Counted from the first letter of the stretch, positions 6,543 to 14,248 are shown. The stretch: 14,348 bases of DNA from Candidatus Caenarcanales bacterium (GCA_947489925.1 CANLFK010000038.1:1-14348); one strand, 5' to 3'. Numbers and translations: made by a program. Notes: generated from the sequence alone by a model not told the origin.

Positions 6543-7731
6543 TATTTTTAAAGAATTTTTTCAAAGCTTGTTTATTTGTTTTTAAAGTTGCTTCCACTGA
6601 GGTTTTACTCATAATATGCATTTTACGATTATTAGCTTCCACAAAGTCAAGATTATCCAAAAACATTATGTAAGACTCACGAGCTGTTTTATAAGTTGCA
6701 TAAGAGCCGTGCATTCCATCGGATTCTTCCGTAAAACATTTTTCCATAATATATTTTATATCTTTAGAATCAAAACCAAAAAATTTAGATTTAAGAATTT
6801 TATGAATTTGCTTGAATAGAGCTGGATCATGCCAAAAAATTCCATTAATAGCCACCGAAAAGGAATTATGATCTTCTTGACAGCCTGAGATGAGCTTATT
6901 CACAATCCATTTATCAAAAGTATTCGGCTTCGGAAGATAGTCTAAAAGCTCCAAGCCTATAGTTTTAGAAGTATTAAAGTGAAAACTTTCATCGATAAAA
7001 TGATGATAACTTATAGCTGAAGGAATAGAAATTGTTTCTTTATTAGCGGCTCCTGAATAATATTTTGATAATTTATGCTGTACTAATTTTCCGTTTAAAG
7101 TTCTAATTCCTCGAATAGTCAAATATTGACTGGCCAAAAAAGGACTATTGGAAGCACAAATTACATAGCCGTATAATTTTAAATTTCTGATTTGAGCTTT
7201 TAATTGATTATTACTCCAATGAATGACGGTTGGGTGTTCAAATACCCCTCTCATTGGATAAGAAAAAATTCTCTCCCCAAAAAGTTCCCATTCCGCCTCT
7301 TCGGAAATGGTTTTAAAAGCATTAATATGACATCTTTCTTGCCTAGATTCAAGGTCAAGAGCATCGCAAAGTATTTTAAAATCTTCCATGGCAAATAAGC
7401 CAGCTCCAGCTACCTGATTGAAAAAAATCGTTGCGACTTCAGCTGAGATAATTTGGGAGTAATAAGCAATCCAGTAAATTTGATTTAAAAGGATTTTTTG
7501 TTTTTCGCTCGCTTGCTCCCACAAATAAGTTCCGTGCAGCAAAGAAAATTCAATTGGATTCCAATACTGGTGAGAGCAATTTTCGTATTTGAATTCTTGC
7601 GTACATTTTTCAATCAATTCAGTTTGATCTTGTTTTTCGCTCTGTTTTCGATTGAATTCAAGCTTTTTTCTTAAATTATCATCACTTAATATTGATTTTT
7701 GATTGTGTTTTTGAGAAAGTGAAGAGTGCAT
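6532..7731 (-). CDS. AurF/CmlI-like diiron oxygenase
   Basis: 399 residues. Ligand spacing follows AurF (p-aminobenzoate N-oxygenase): E98, then E132-x2-H135 (QERCH), then H244-x3-E248-x2-H251 (HHFIDESFHF). AurF has E101, E136, H139, H223, E227 and H230, so the relative distances agree within a residue. The counterpart of AurF E196 is not evident: residues 190-231 contain no Glu or Asp at all. Either the ligand comes from elsewhere (E232 is the nearest) or the site is altered. Members of this family oxidise aryl amines to nitro groups or act on other substrates. It is the first gene of the five-gene minus-strand operon, 59 bases after the fusA stop. The N-terminal 45 residues are charged and likely disordered. 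The family call rests on motifs and spacing only. Confidence 0.7.
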   Translation of the reverse strand: MHSSLSQKHNQKSILSDDNLRKKLEFNRKQSEKQDQTELIEKCTQEFKYENCSHQYWNPIEFSLLHGTYLWEQASEKQKILLNQIYWIAYYSQIISAEVATIFFNQVAGAGLFAMEDFKILCDALDLESRQERCHINAFKTISEEAEWELFGERIFSYPMRGVFEHPTVIHWSNNQLKAQIRNLKLYGYVICASNSPFLASQYLTIRGIRTLNGKLVQHKLSKYYSGAANKETISIPSAISYHHFIDESFHFNTSKTIGLELLDYLPKPNTFDKWIVNKLISGCQEDHNSFSVAINGIFWHDPALFKQIHKILKSKFFGFDSKDIKYIMEKCFTEESDGMHGSYATYKTARESYIMFLDNLDFVEANNRKMHIMSKTSVEATLKTNKQALKKFFKNNEI

Positions 7732-7748
7732 ATAATTAACTTATTAAT

Positions 7749-7779
7749 AACAGATCCATCCAAGAAAGACAGATCTGTT
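7749..7779 (-). terminator. Hairpin after fusA, weak candidate terminator
   Basis: AACAGATC (7749-7756) and GATCTGTT (7772-7779) form a perfect 8-bp stem with a 15-base loop, 12 bases past the fusA stop on the transcribed strand. The bases that follow (ATTAATAAGTTAATT) are A+T-rich but not a U-run. Termination would be inefficient by the usual rule, and read-through into the oxygenase operon is possible. It could also be an RNA processing or stability hairpin. Confidence 0.4.
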
Positions 7780-7790
7780 TCCTTCATTTA

Positions 7791-9860
7791 CTATTTACTT
7801 CCAATATTTTGAGCTAAAGCGGCTGGTAATTCCTGATAACAAGAAAATTCCATAGCAAAGTTACCTTGTCCCTGAGTACGATTACGAATATCTGTTGCAT
7901 AACCGAACATTTCAGATAATGGAACTTTGGCTTTTACATTTGAAAGTCCTCTTTCAGTTGTCATAGCTTCAACCTGTCCACGCCTTGAAGATAAATCGCC
8001 AATTACATCACCCATAAACTTTTCGGGTACTTCGACATCAACGGCAAAAATTGGCTCTAAAACAATCGGTGTAGCTTTTTTAATACCGTCTTTGAAAGCA
8101 ATACTTCCAGCTATATGGAAAGCCATTTCATTTGAGTCCACTTCATGGAAACTACCATCAAATAAAGTAACTTTAACATCAACAATTGGATGCCCCGAAA
8201 TTACCCCACCAGTCATAGCTTCTTTGACACCTTTTTCAACTGCTGGAATATATTCTTTTGGAATAGTACCACCAACAATTTTATTAACAAATTCAAAACC
8301 TTTGCCTCTTTCCATTGGTTCTAAATCTAACCAGACATGACCATATTGACCTTTACCACCTGTCTGACGAACATATTTACCTTCAACTTGTGATTTACCT
8401 TTAATAGTTTCACGATAAGCTACCTGAGGTTTACCAACTGTTGCTCCAACTTTAAACTCACGCAATAGTCTGTCTACAATAATTTCAAGATGCAATTCTC
8501 CCATTCCTGAAATAATAGTTTGTCCAGTTTCATGATCGACATGCACTTTAAAAGTTGGATCTTCTTCGGCTAATTTATTTAAGGATGTTGATAATTTGTC
8601 TTGATCAACTTTAGTCTTTGGCTCAATGGCAACAGATATAACTGGCTCTGGGAAGTGCATTGATTCCAAGATAATACGAGCTTTTTCATCACAAAGTGTA
8701 TCACCCGTAAAAGTATCTTTTAAACCAACCGCCGCACAAATATCTCCAGCCGAAATTTCTTTAACTTCCATTCTTTCATCAGCTTGCAATCTAACCAATC
8801 GGCTAATCCGTTCTTTATGATTTTTGGAAGCATTATAAATATAACTACCAGCTTCTAATCTTCCTGAATAAACACGAAGGAAAGTTAATCGTCCCACAAA
8901 AGGATCAGTCATAACTTTAAAAGCTAAAGCAGCAAATGGCTCTGAATCATCAGAATGTCTTTCAACTTCAGTTCCATCATCTGAAAGTCCTTTAATAGGC
9001 GGTACATCAATTGGAGCTGGTAAATAATCAACAATTGCGTCTAAGAGTAATTGGACACCTTTGTTTTTGAAAGCTGAACCGCATAAAATTGGCATGATTT
9101 TCATATCGCAAACTGCTTTTCTTAAGGCCGCTTTAAGGTCAGCTAAAGCAATTTCTTCGCCATTTAAATAACTTTCGGCTAATTTATCATTAGTTTCGAC
9201 AATGGCTTCAATCAAAGAAGCTCTATATTCTTCGGCTTTTTCTTTATATTCATCTGGAATAGCAATTTCTTCAATGTTTTTTCCTAAAGCATCACCATCA
9301 GTGTACATATAAGCTTTTTGCTCAAGCAAATCAATAATGCCTTTAAAGTTTTCTTCAGCTCCGATTGGCAATTGAATAGGGTGAATATTAGCTCTTAATT
9401 GCTCTTTAGCTTGTTCATAAACACGGAAAAAGTCAGCACCAGTTCTGTCCATTTTATTAACAAAAATCAATCTTGGCACATGATAACGATTAGCTTGCCC
9501 CCAGACAGTTTTTGTTTGAGGTTGAATACCGCCAACTGAACATAAAACAATAACAACTCCATCTAAAACTCTCATGGAGCGTTCAACTTCAACTGTAAAG
9601 TCCACATGCCCAGGAGTATCAATTAAATTTATTTGTTTGTCTTTCCACTTACTGGTAATAGCAGCAGCAGTAATAGTAATTCCTCTTTCTTTTTCCTGCT
9701 CCATCCAGTCAGTAACAGAAGTACCATCATGCACTTCACCCATTTTGTGAATTAAACCTGAATAAAATAAAATTCTTTCCGTAGTGGTTGTTTTTCCCGC
9801 ATCTATATGAGCGGCGATTCCAATATTACGAATGTCAGTTAATGGAATTTCTCTAGCCAC
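7791..9860 (-). CDS. fusA: Translation elongation factor G
   Basis: 689 residues, full length. This GTPase drives ribosomal translocation and, with RRF, ribosome recycling. GTP-binding motifs are all present: AHIDAGKT (17-24), RGITI (59-63), DTPGH (81-85), NKMD (135-138) and GSAF near 262. The domain IV/V region (TGGKGQYGHVWLDLEP and the C-terminal RGQVEAM segment) is intact. Phrases such as RTGADFFRVY resemble cyanobacterial EF-G. The start is GTG at 9860, supported by GAAGGA seven bases upstream, the only clear Shine-Dalgarno in the window. No rpsL, rpsG or tuf is adjacent, so the gene stands outside a str operon, at least on this side. A possible minus-strand promoter (TTTACA, 18-base spacer, TAAACT) lies at 9943-9914 but is weak. 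Confidence 0.97.
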   Translation of the reverse strand: MAREIPLTDIRNIGIAAHIDAGKTTTTERILFYSGLIHKMGEVHDGTSVTDWMEQEKERGITITAAAITSKWKDKQINLIDTPGHVDFTVEVERSMRVLDGVVIVLCSVGGIQPQTKTVWGQANRYHVPRLIFVNKMDRTGADFFRVYEQAKEQLRANIHPIQLPIGAEENFKGIIDLLEQKAYMYTDGDALGKNIEEIAIPDEYKEKAEEYRASLIEAIVETNDKLAESYLNGEEIALADLKAALRKAVCDMKIMPILCGSAFKNKGVQLLLDAIVDYLPAPIDVPPIKGLSDDGTEVERHSDDSEPFAALAFKVMTDPFVGRLTFLRVYSGRLEAGSYIYNASKNHKERISRLVRLQADERMEVKEISAGDICAAVGLKDTFTGDTLCDEKARIILESMHFPEPVISVAIEPKTKVDQDKLSTSLNKLAEEDPTFKVHVDHETGQTIISGMGELHLEIIVDRLLREFKVGATVGKPQVAYRETIKGKSQVEGKYVRQTGGKGQYGHVWLDLEPMERGKGFEFVNKIVGGTIPKEYIPAVEKGVKEAMTGGVISGHPIVDVKVTLFDGSFHEVDSNEMAFHIAGSIAFKDGIKKATPIVLEPIFAVDVEVPEKFMGDVIGDLSSRRGQVEAMTTERGLSNVKAKVPLSEMFGYATDIRNRTQGQGNFAMEFSCYQELPAALAQNIGSK

Positions 9861-9867
9861 AGCAATT

Positions 9868-9873
9868 TCCTTC
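9868..9873 (-). promoter_or_regulatory. Shine-Dalgarno site of fusA
   Basis: Minus-strand GAAGGA, seven bases before the GTG start at 9860. It matters because it settles a non-ATG start, and because almost every other gene here lacks such a site. Confidence 0.7.
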
Positions 9874-9998
9874 TTTTTGGTAATTTATAAAGATTGTAAT
9901 AATTTAAATTTACAGTTTATCAGCTTTTGATTCAGCTTGTAAAAAAATAATAAAATTATAAAAAAGTTAATTTATCTAAATAATTTAAGATATTAGAG

Positions 9999-10007
9999 TG
10001 ATATAAT
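9999..10007 (+). promoter_or_regulatory. Extended -10 promoter for tRNA-Trp
   Basis: TGATATAAT is a perfect TATAAT -10 box with an upstream TGn extension. It is centred so that transcription would begin about 7 bases downstream, just before the tRNA 5' end at 10018. No convincing -35 box is seen at the right distance, which is usual for extended -10 promoters. It may also drive the pterin and glycosylase genes that follow. Confidence 0.6.
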
Positions 10008-10017
10008 AATTTTTTAT

Positions 10018-10090
10018 GCGCCTTTAGTTCAGTTGGTAGAACGCAGGTCTCCAAAACCTGATGTCGAGGGTTCAAGTCCTTCAGGGCGCG
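10018..10090 (+). tRNA. trnW: tRNA-Trp (CCA anticodon)
   Basis: 73 nucleotides folding into a full cloverleaf. The acceptor stem is GCGCCTT with AGGGCGC (one G-U pair) and the discriminator is G73, as expected for bacterial tRNA-Trp. The D-arm contains AGTTGGTAGA. The anticodon stem CAGGT/ACCTG holds loop CTCCAAA with anticodon CCA. The T-arm is GAGGG, TTCAAGT, CCTTC. The 3' CCA is not encoded (GAT follows). It starts about 11 bases after an extended -10 box and ends 18 bases before the next start codon, so it may be co-transcribed with that gene. Confidence 0.96.
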
Positions 10091-10108
10091 GATTTATAAA
10101 TTAAGTTT

Positions 10109-10597
10109 ATGTCATATAAAACTACAATTGAACTCTTCAAAGAAGATATGAAGTTTTCGGCTGGGCATTTTACAATATTTTCGGCGACTGAAAGAGAAAG
10201 ATTGCATGGTCATAATTTTAAAGTAAAAGGTCTTTTTAGCTTAGAAGTCAGTTCTAATGGTTTAACCGCAGACTATAATATTTTCAAAGACAAATTGAGA
10301 GCTTTGTGCAATTCTTTGGATGAATATTTTTTGATTCCGAGCCAGTCTCCATACTTGCAAATCAGCGAAAAAGACCAAAAAGTTTATTTAAAACATAATA
10401 CCGATGAATTGATTTTTCATAAAAAAGATGTGAAACTTTTACCAATTAGTAATACAACAGTAGAAGAATTGTCTTATTATTTGACTAATTGTTTAATTGA
10501 AGATAAAAATATGCTTGAAACTTATAAAATTGACAAAATCGAAATTAAAGTATCTTCTGGCGAGGGGCAATTAGCTTCATATACTTGGTTTAAATAA
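10109..10597 (+). CDS. 6-pyruvoyl-tetrahydropterin synthase / QueD-family protein, Cys-less (PTPS-III-like)
   Basis: 162 residues, T-fold. Zinc ligands H20 (FSAGH), H33 and H35 (LHGHNF) are present, followed by TADY, the substrate-pocket segment NTTVEEL near 115-121, and SSGEGQLASY near the end. The family acts on dihydroneopterin triphosphate. In QueD and PTPS the catalytic Cys lies a few residues before HGH. Here there is no Cys in that stretch, and Glu30 sits three residues before H33 (RERLHGH). A Glu replacing the Cys is the hallmark described for PTPS-III enzymes, which form 6-hydroxymethyl-dihydropterin and can stand in for FolB in folate synthesis. That specific function is inference; QueD-like activity is the alternative. 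It starts 18 bases after tRNA-Trp without a Shine-Dalgarno. Confidence 0.85.
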   Translation: MSYKTTIELFKEDMKFSAGHFTIFSATERERLHGHNFKVKGLFSLEVSSNGLTADYNIFKDKLRALCNSLDEYFLIPSQSPYLQISEKDQKVYLKHNTDELIFHKKDVKLLPISNTTVEELSYYLTNCLIEDKNMLETYKIDKIEIKVSSGEGQLASYTWFK

Positions 10598-10620
10598 TTA
10601 GAGATTTTGAGCTAGTGAAT

Positions 10621-11277
10621 ATGACTGAAAATAATCTTAATATAATTTTGCCAAATTTCCAGAAACCGTCTGGGTCTGGTTTAAATACTTTGCTTGAAAT
10701 AAAAAAAACAGCTGAATTATGTCTAAAATGTAAACTTTGTGAAACCCGCTCTCAGGTAGTAGTAGAAGATGGAAATCCTTTGGCTAAATTGCTTATAATT
10801 GGTGAAGCTCCTGGCGAACAAGAAGATTTAAGAGGGCTTCCTTTTATTGGTAGATCGGGCAAACTTTTAGATAAAATACTAGAAACAGCTGAAATATCAA
10901 GGCAAAATGATACTTATATTTGCAATATTATTAAATGCCGTCCGCCTGAAAACCGAGTGCCAACTTCAAGCGAAATAGAAGCTTGCAAGCCATATTTACT
11001 GTCTCAGATTGATATTGTAAAACCGAAAATAATTTTACTCTTAGGTTCAACCTCTTTAACTGGTCTTTTGGGAATAAAAAATCCGAAAATCACTAAATTA
11101 CATGGTCAATGGATTATCGGTTCTGAAGGTATTTTAAAAGATATTTGGTTAATGCCTTTTTTTCATCCTTCTTATTTATTGCGTAATCAGAGCAAAGAAA
11201 TTGATTCTCCAACATGGAAAGCTTTGCAAGCAATTAAGGAAGTGAAGAGAAAATTAATTGAGTTTTGTGCTGTTTAG
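10621..11277 (+). CDS. Family 4 uracil-DNA glycosylase (4Fe-4S)
   Basis: 218 residues from the ATG at 10621. An in-frame GTG at 10615 would add two residues, but the ATG has GAG at a better distance. It excises uracil from DNA after cytosine deamination or dUTP misincorporation. Iron-sulfur ligands are C37, C40, C106 and C122; the C-x2-C and C-x15-C spacing matches thermophilic family 4 enzymes. Active-site motifs are GEAPGEQED (61-69) with PFIGRSG after it, KCRPPENR (105-112) and HPSYLLR (182-188). C34 is an extra Cys beside the cluster. It follows the pterin synthase gene by 23 bases on the same strand, so the two are probably co-transcribed. Its end nearly meets the convergent mreC end, with no clear terminator between them. 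Confidence 0.93.
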   Translation: MTENNLNIILPNFQKPSGSGLNTLLEIKKTAELCLKCKLCETRSQVVVEDGNPLAKLLIIGEAPGEQEDLRGLPFIGRSGKLLDKILETAEISRQNDTYICNIIKCRPPENRVPTSSEIEACKPYLLSQIDIVKPKIILLLGSTSLTGLLGIKNPKITKLHGQWIIGSEGILKDIWLMPFFHPSYLLRNQSKEIDSPTWKALQAIKEVKRKLIEFCAV

Positions 11278-11302
11278 CGATCCTATTAAAATAAGGTTTT
11301 GT

Positions 11303-12523
11303 CTAAAATTGGTCATCTTCTTCTTTTGGTTTAATTGGTGTAGGTTGTGGAACTGGATTGACAATAATAGGTTGTTCAGTTTTGGGTTTTAATTCGGTTT
11401 TTTCGGCAGTGGGTGCTTTTATTATTGCTGGACTTTTATTATTGCTTTCTGTAATGTTGATTTCTTTTTTTATTTGAGTAATATTTGGTTTATTTAATAC
11501 TTTTTTAGTTATTTCTGGCTGAATACTTACAATTTCCTTTTTAGTTTCAGAAGTATTTGACTTATTTATCGGATTAGCGTTTAAAGACATTACATTATTT
11601 TCAATTGAAATATCTGGTTTTGGCTTAATGGAAGGTAAAATATTCTGTTTTTCATCTTTAGCAAAAGACAAATTTAAGTCAATTTTACTTTGCGGAATGG
11701 TATCACCCGGCAATAAAACTAGAGCATGACGAGACTTTAAGCCGTCTTCAAATAATTTCACTTTTATAAATAATTCAGCATTATTTTCATAATGAGCCAC
11801 TTCTACTACTCGCCCTACTGGATAACTAGAAGGAAACGATCTTTCAAGACCAAGTGGATTTACCTCGCTGGTTATTACTAAATCGCCTTTTTGCACATTA
11901 GAACCAATTGGTATAAATTTTAATTGAGCATAGCCAGCCTTGTCGCCGAATAAAATGCCCATAATTTTGCTTCTTTCAATAATTGCTCCAAATTTAACTT
12001 GCGAGCTTGTCATTAATTGAACAATTGAATAATTTTTTTTAACTTCTTGAATTTGACCTAAAATACCTCGGCTAGTAACTATAACCATACTAGGTTTTAA
12101 GCCATGGTCTGAGCCTTTATCAATAATAACTTCTTTTTGCCACGAACTAGGAGAACGGCTAATAATACGGCAAGCTACCGCTTTGGGAAAAGCACTTTGT
12201 TTTATTTTTAAAATGTTTTCAATATTATTAATTTGCACTAAAGTTGATTTTAATGAATTTAATTCCTGTTCTTGTTTATTGACAATTGTATTTAATTTAT
12301 TTATTTTGTCTCTTTGGATTTCAATTAGCTCTGCCAAATTAATCAATTTATCAATTTGCATTCCTGAATTTTCGCTAATAGTTTGATTAAAACTTGAAAA
12401 TGATTTAGCCAGCCAAATAGCCAATTCTTTAGCTGGGCCACTTAAAAAAAATAAAGCCGCACCTAAAATTAAGAAGTTTACCAAAAACTTGCCTAAACTA
12501 TTTTTCTTTTGAAAAGGACGCAA
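11303..12523 (-). CDS. mreC: Rod shape-determining protein MreC
   Basis: 406 residues. The layout is that of MreC: short basic N-terminus, one membrane helix (about 12-29), a coiled coil (about 58-105, rich in Ile, Leu, Lys and Glu), then the beta-barrel domain at about 112-275 (VACRIISRSPSSWQKEVIID, DHGLKPSMVIVTSRGILGQI, PVGRVVEV). It organises the peptidoglycan elongation machinery outside the inner membrane. A tail of about 130 residues rich in Lys, Pro, Asn and Thr follows, ending in EEDDQF; this is longer than usual and probably disordered. The start appears to be TTG at 12523 with no Shine-Dalgarno; the next Met (55) lies beyond the membrane helix, so a non-ATG start is likely. mreB and mreD are not adjacent. 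It lies 92 bases downstream of trpE on the same strand. Confidence 0.93.
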   Translation of the reverse strand: MRPFQKKNSLGKFLVNFLILGAALFFLSGPAKELAIWLAKSFSSFNQTISENSGMQIDKLINLAELIEIQRDKINKLNTIVNKQEQELNSLKSTLVQINNIENILKIKQSAFPKAVACRIISRSPSSWQKEVIIDKGSDHGLKPSMVIVTSRGILGQIQEVKKNYSIVQLMTSSQVKFGAIIERSKIMGILFGDKAGYAQLKFIPIGSNVQKGDLVITSEVNPLGLERSFPSSYPVGRVVEVAHYENNAELFIKVKLFEDGLKSRHALVLLPGDTIPQSKIDLNLSFAKDEKQNILPSIKPKPDISIENNVMSLNANPINKSNTSETKKEIVSIQPEITKKVLNKPNITQIKKEINITESNNKSPAIIKAPTAEKTELKPKTEQPIIVNPVPQPTPIKPKEEDDQF

Positions 12524-12615
12524 ATTAAAAAAGTCAAAATAATATTTCTATAAATCTTAGCGAAAGCCTTTCTTTTTTGATGGAAATTTATTTGAATTTA
12601 GTTAAATATCTGAAA

Positions 12616-14163
12616 TTAAGCCAGTAATTGTTCAATAACCTTTAACAGAGCAGCCGCTTTATTAATTGTCTCTTGATATTCTTTGCTTGGCTCTGAATCA
12701 TAAACAATGCCAGCTCCGACTTGTAAGGTAATTTCATTGTCTTTCAGTAAAATTGTTCTAATTGTCATAGCTGTATTAATATAATTATTAAAACCAATAT
12801 AACCAACACAACCACCATAAAAGCCTCGAGCAACTGGCTCCAATTCAGAAATAATTTGCATAGCTTTAACCTTGGGAGAGCCGCTCAGAGTACCAGCAGG
12901 GAAAACTGCTTTTAATAAATCAATAACATTAAATTCTGGTTTGACTTGGCAAGTAATTTCACTGACCAAATGAAGAACATGAGAATATTTTTCGACAATC
13001 ATTAAGTCTGTTAATTGAACACTGCTTGGCTTGGCAACTCGTCCTAAATCATTGCGTGCCAAATCAATTAACATTAAATGTTCGGCTAATTCTTTCGGGT
13101 CTTTTTTTAGCTTTTCCATTAAATCTAAATCTTCTTGATCGTTTTTTCCTCGTCTATAAGTGCCAGCAATTGGTCTAAGCAAAGCATTTTTTTCTTCCCC
13201 AAAACATTTAACCATTACTTCAGGCGATGAACCAATTAATTGAAAATCCGCAAAATCCAGCAAAAACAAATAAGGAGACGGATTTAAATTACGCAAAAGC
13301 CGATACAAATGCAAAGAATCTAAGTTTTTATTTTCGACTTTAAGCTTTAATTGCTGGGACAAAACAATTTGAAAAATATCACCCGCCTTAATATGTTCTT
13401 GAGCTTTTAAAACAATATTTTCAAATTCAGCTTGGCTTAAACTGCTTGACCAATTATTAATTTTATCTTCGGTTTTATTTTCCAAGATTTGATTATTAAT
13501 AATTTTACGGCTCTCACTAGGTAATTCAGCCTTTAATAAATTGGTTAAATTATCTATTCTCTCCAAAGCCAAATTATATAATTCATTAACTTGCTCATCA
13601 GTTGAGTCTTTAGGGAAATAAATATTAGTAATTAATTTTAGGTTTTTATTTAAATTATCAAAAACAATTAAATCTCCCAGCAAAAAAAATATTGATTCAG
13701 GCGAATCTTGACAAACTTTTAATTTAGGAACTGGTTCAATATATTTAACAATATCGTAAGCTAAAGCCCCAACTAAACCGGGCGGAGCAAAAGGCAAAAT
13801 ATCATTCGGACTTTTAAAATTTTGAATGAATTGATTTAAAGCTTCCAGAGAGTTTAAATTATTTTCAAGTTTTATATTTAATTTTTTTATTTCTGTCCAA
13901 AAAGGTTTAAACTCACAAATATTATTTTGCACTTTCATTTCAGCCGCTGGATTCAAACCAATAAGAGAATATTTTCCTAATTTTTCGCCACCTTCGACTG
14001 ATTCAAGCAAAAAAGATTTAGACTTTGGATTTTGAACTTTTAATTTTAAGTAAAGACTTACTGGTGTTTCTAAATCAGCTAAAAACTCGCTAAAAATTGG
14101 AATTGCATTAAAGCCAGTTTTTAATAATTCGTGAACTTGCTCTTTGCTTAAGTTAATTGCCAT
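12616..14163 (-). CDS. trpE: Anthranilate synthase component I
   Basis: 515 residues. It converts chorismate and ammonia to anthranilate, the first step of tryptophan synthesis, normally with the TrpG glutaminase (not in this window). The N-terminal feedback site reads LLESVEGGEKLGKYS (52-66), with NPSPY at 294-298 as its second part, as in tryptophan-inhibited TrpE. The chorismate-binding domain shows AGDIFQIVLSQQ (260-271), SSPE (312-315), RPIAGT (330-335), EHLMLIDLARND (361-372) and PAGTLSGSPK (422-431). These favour TrpE over PabB or isochorismate synthase. ATG start, no Shine-Dalgarno. Only 63 bases separate it from the IS end at 14227, leaving no room for a leader peptide or T-box. A weak promoter-like pair (TTGTTA, 17 bases, AATAAT) lies at 14200-14172. 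Confidence 0.94.
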   Translation of the reverse strand: MAINLSKEQVHELLKTGFNAIPIFSEFLADLETPVSLYLKLKVQNPKSKSFLLESVEGGEKLGKYSLIGLNPAAEMKVQNNICEFKPFWTEIKKLNIKLENNLNSLEALNQFIQNFKSPNDILPFAPPGLVGALAYDIVKYIEPVPKLKVCQDSPESIFFLLGDLIVFDNLNKNLKLITNIYFPKDSTDEQVNELYNLALERIDNLTNLLKAELPSESRKIINNQILENKTEDKINNWSSSLSQAEFENIVLKAQEHIKAGDIFQIVLSQQLKLKVENKNLDSLHLYRLLRNLNPSPYLFLLDFADFQLIGSSPEVMVKCFGEEKNALLRPIAGTYRRGKNDQEDLDLMEKLKKDPKELAEHLMLIDLARNDLGRVAKPSSVQLTDLMIVEKYSHVLHLVSEITCQVKPEFNVIDLLKAVFPAGTLSGSPKVKAMQIISELEPVARGFYGGCVGYIGFNNYINTAMTIRTILLKDNEITLQVGAGIVYDSEPSKEYQETINKAAALLKVIEQLLA

Positions 14164-14226
14164 TTTGTTTAATTATTATCACTGACAAATATCTTAACAA
14201 GCCTAAGCAAATATTAAAAAACTTTA

Positions 14227-14241
14227 GAAGCTGTCTTAAAA
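14227..14241 (+). repeat. IS5-like terminal inverted repeat (right element, outer end at 14227)
   Basis: GAAGCTGTCTTAAAA, 14 of 15 bases identical to the inverted copy at 131-145. It lies 7 bases beyond the transposase stop codon, which is a normal distance for the 3' end of an IS5 element. Confidence 0.8.
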
Positions 14242-14248
14242 TAAAAGA

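Noticed and set aside
7927..8340. 137-residue open frame opposite fusA
   Set aside because: It lies entirely antisense to a well-conserved gene and its translation has no recognisable motif; it is a shadow frame.
10091..10108. Riboswitch (preQ1 or similar) upstream of the pterin synthase gene
   Set aside because: Only 18 bases lie between the tRNA 3' end and the start codon, too short for an aptamer.
11278..11302. Bidirectional terminator between the glycosylase and mreC
   Set aside because: CCTATT and AATAAGG could pair only with a bulge and are followed by a short T-run; too weak to call.
12616..14163. PabB or isochorismate synthase instead of TrpE
   Set aside because: The N-terminal LLESVEGGE block and NPSPY element point to the tryptophan-regulated TrpE type.
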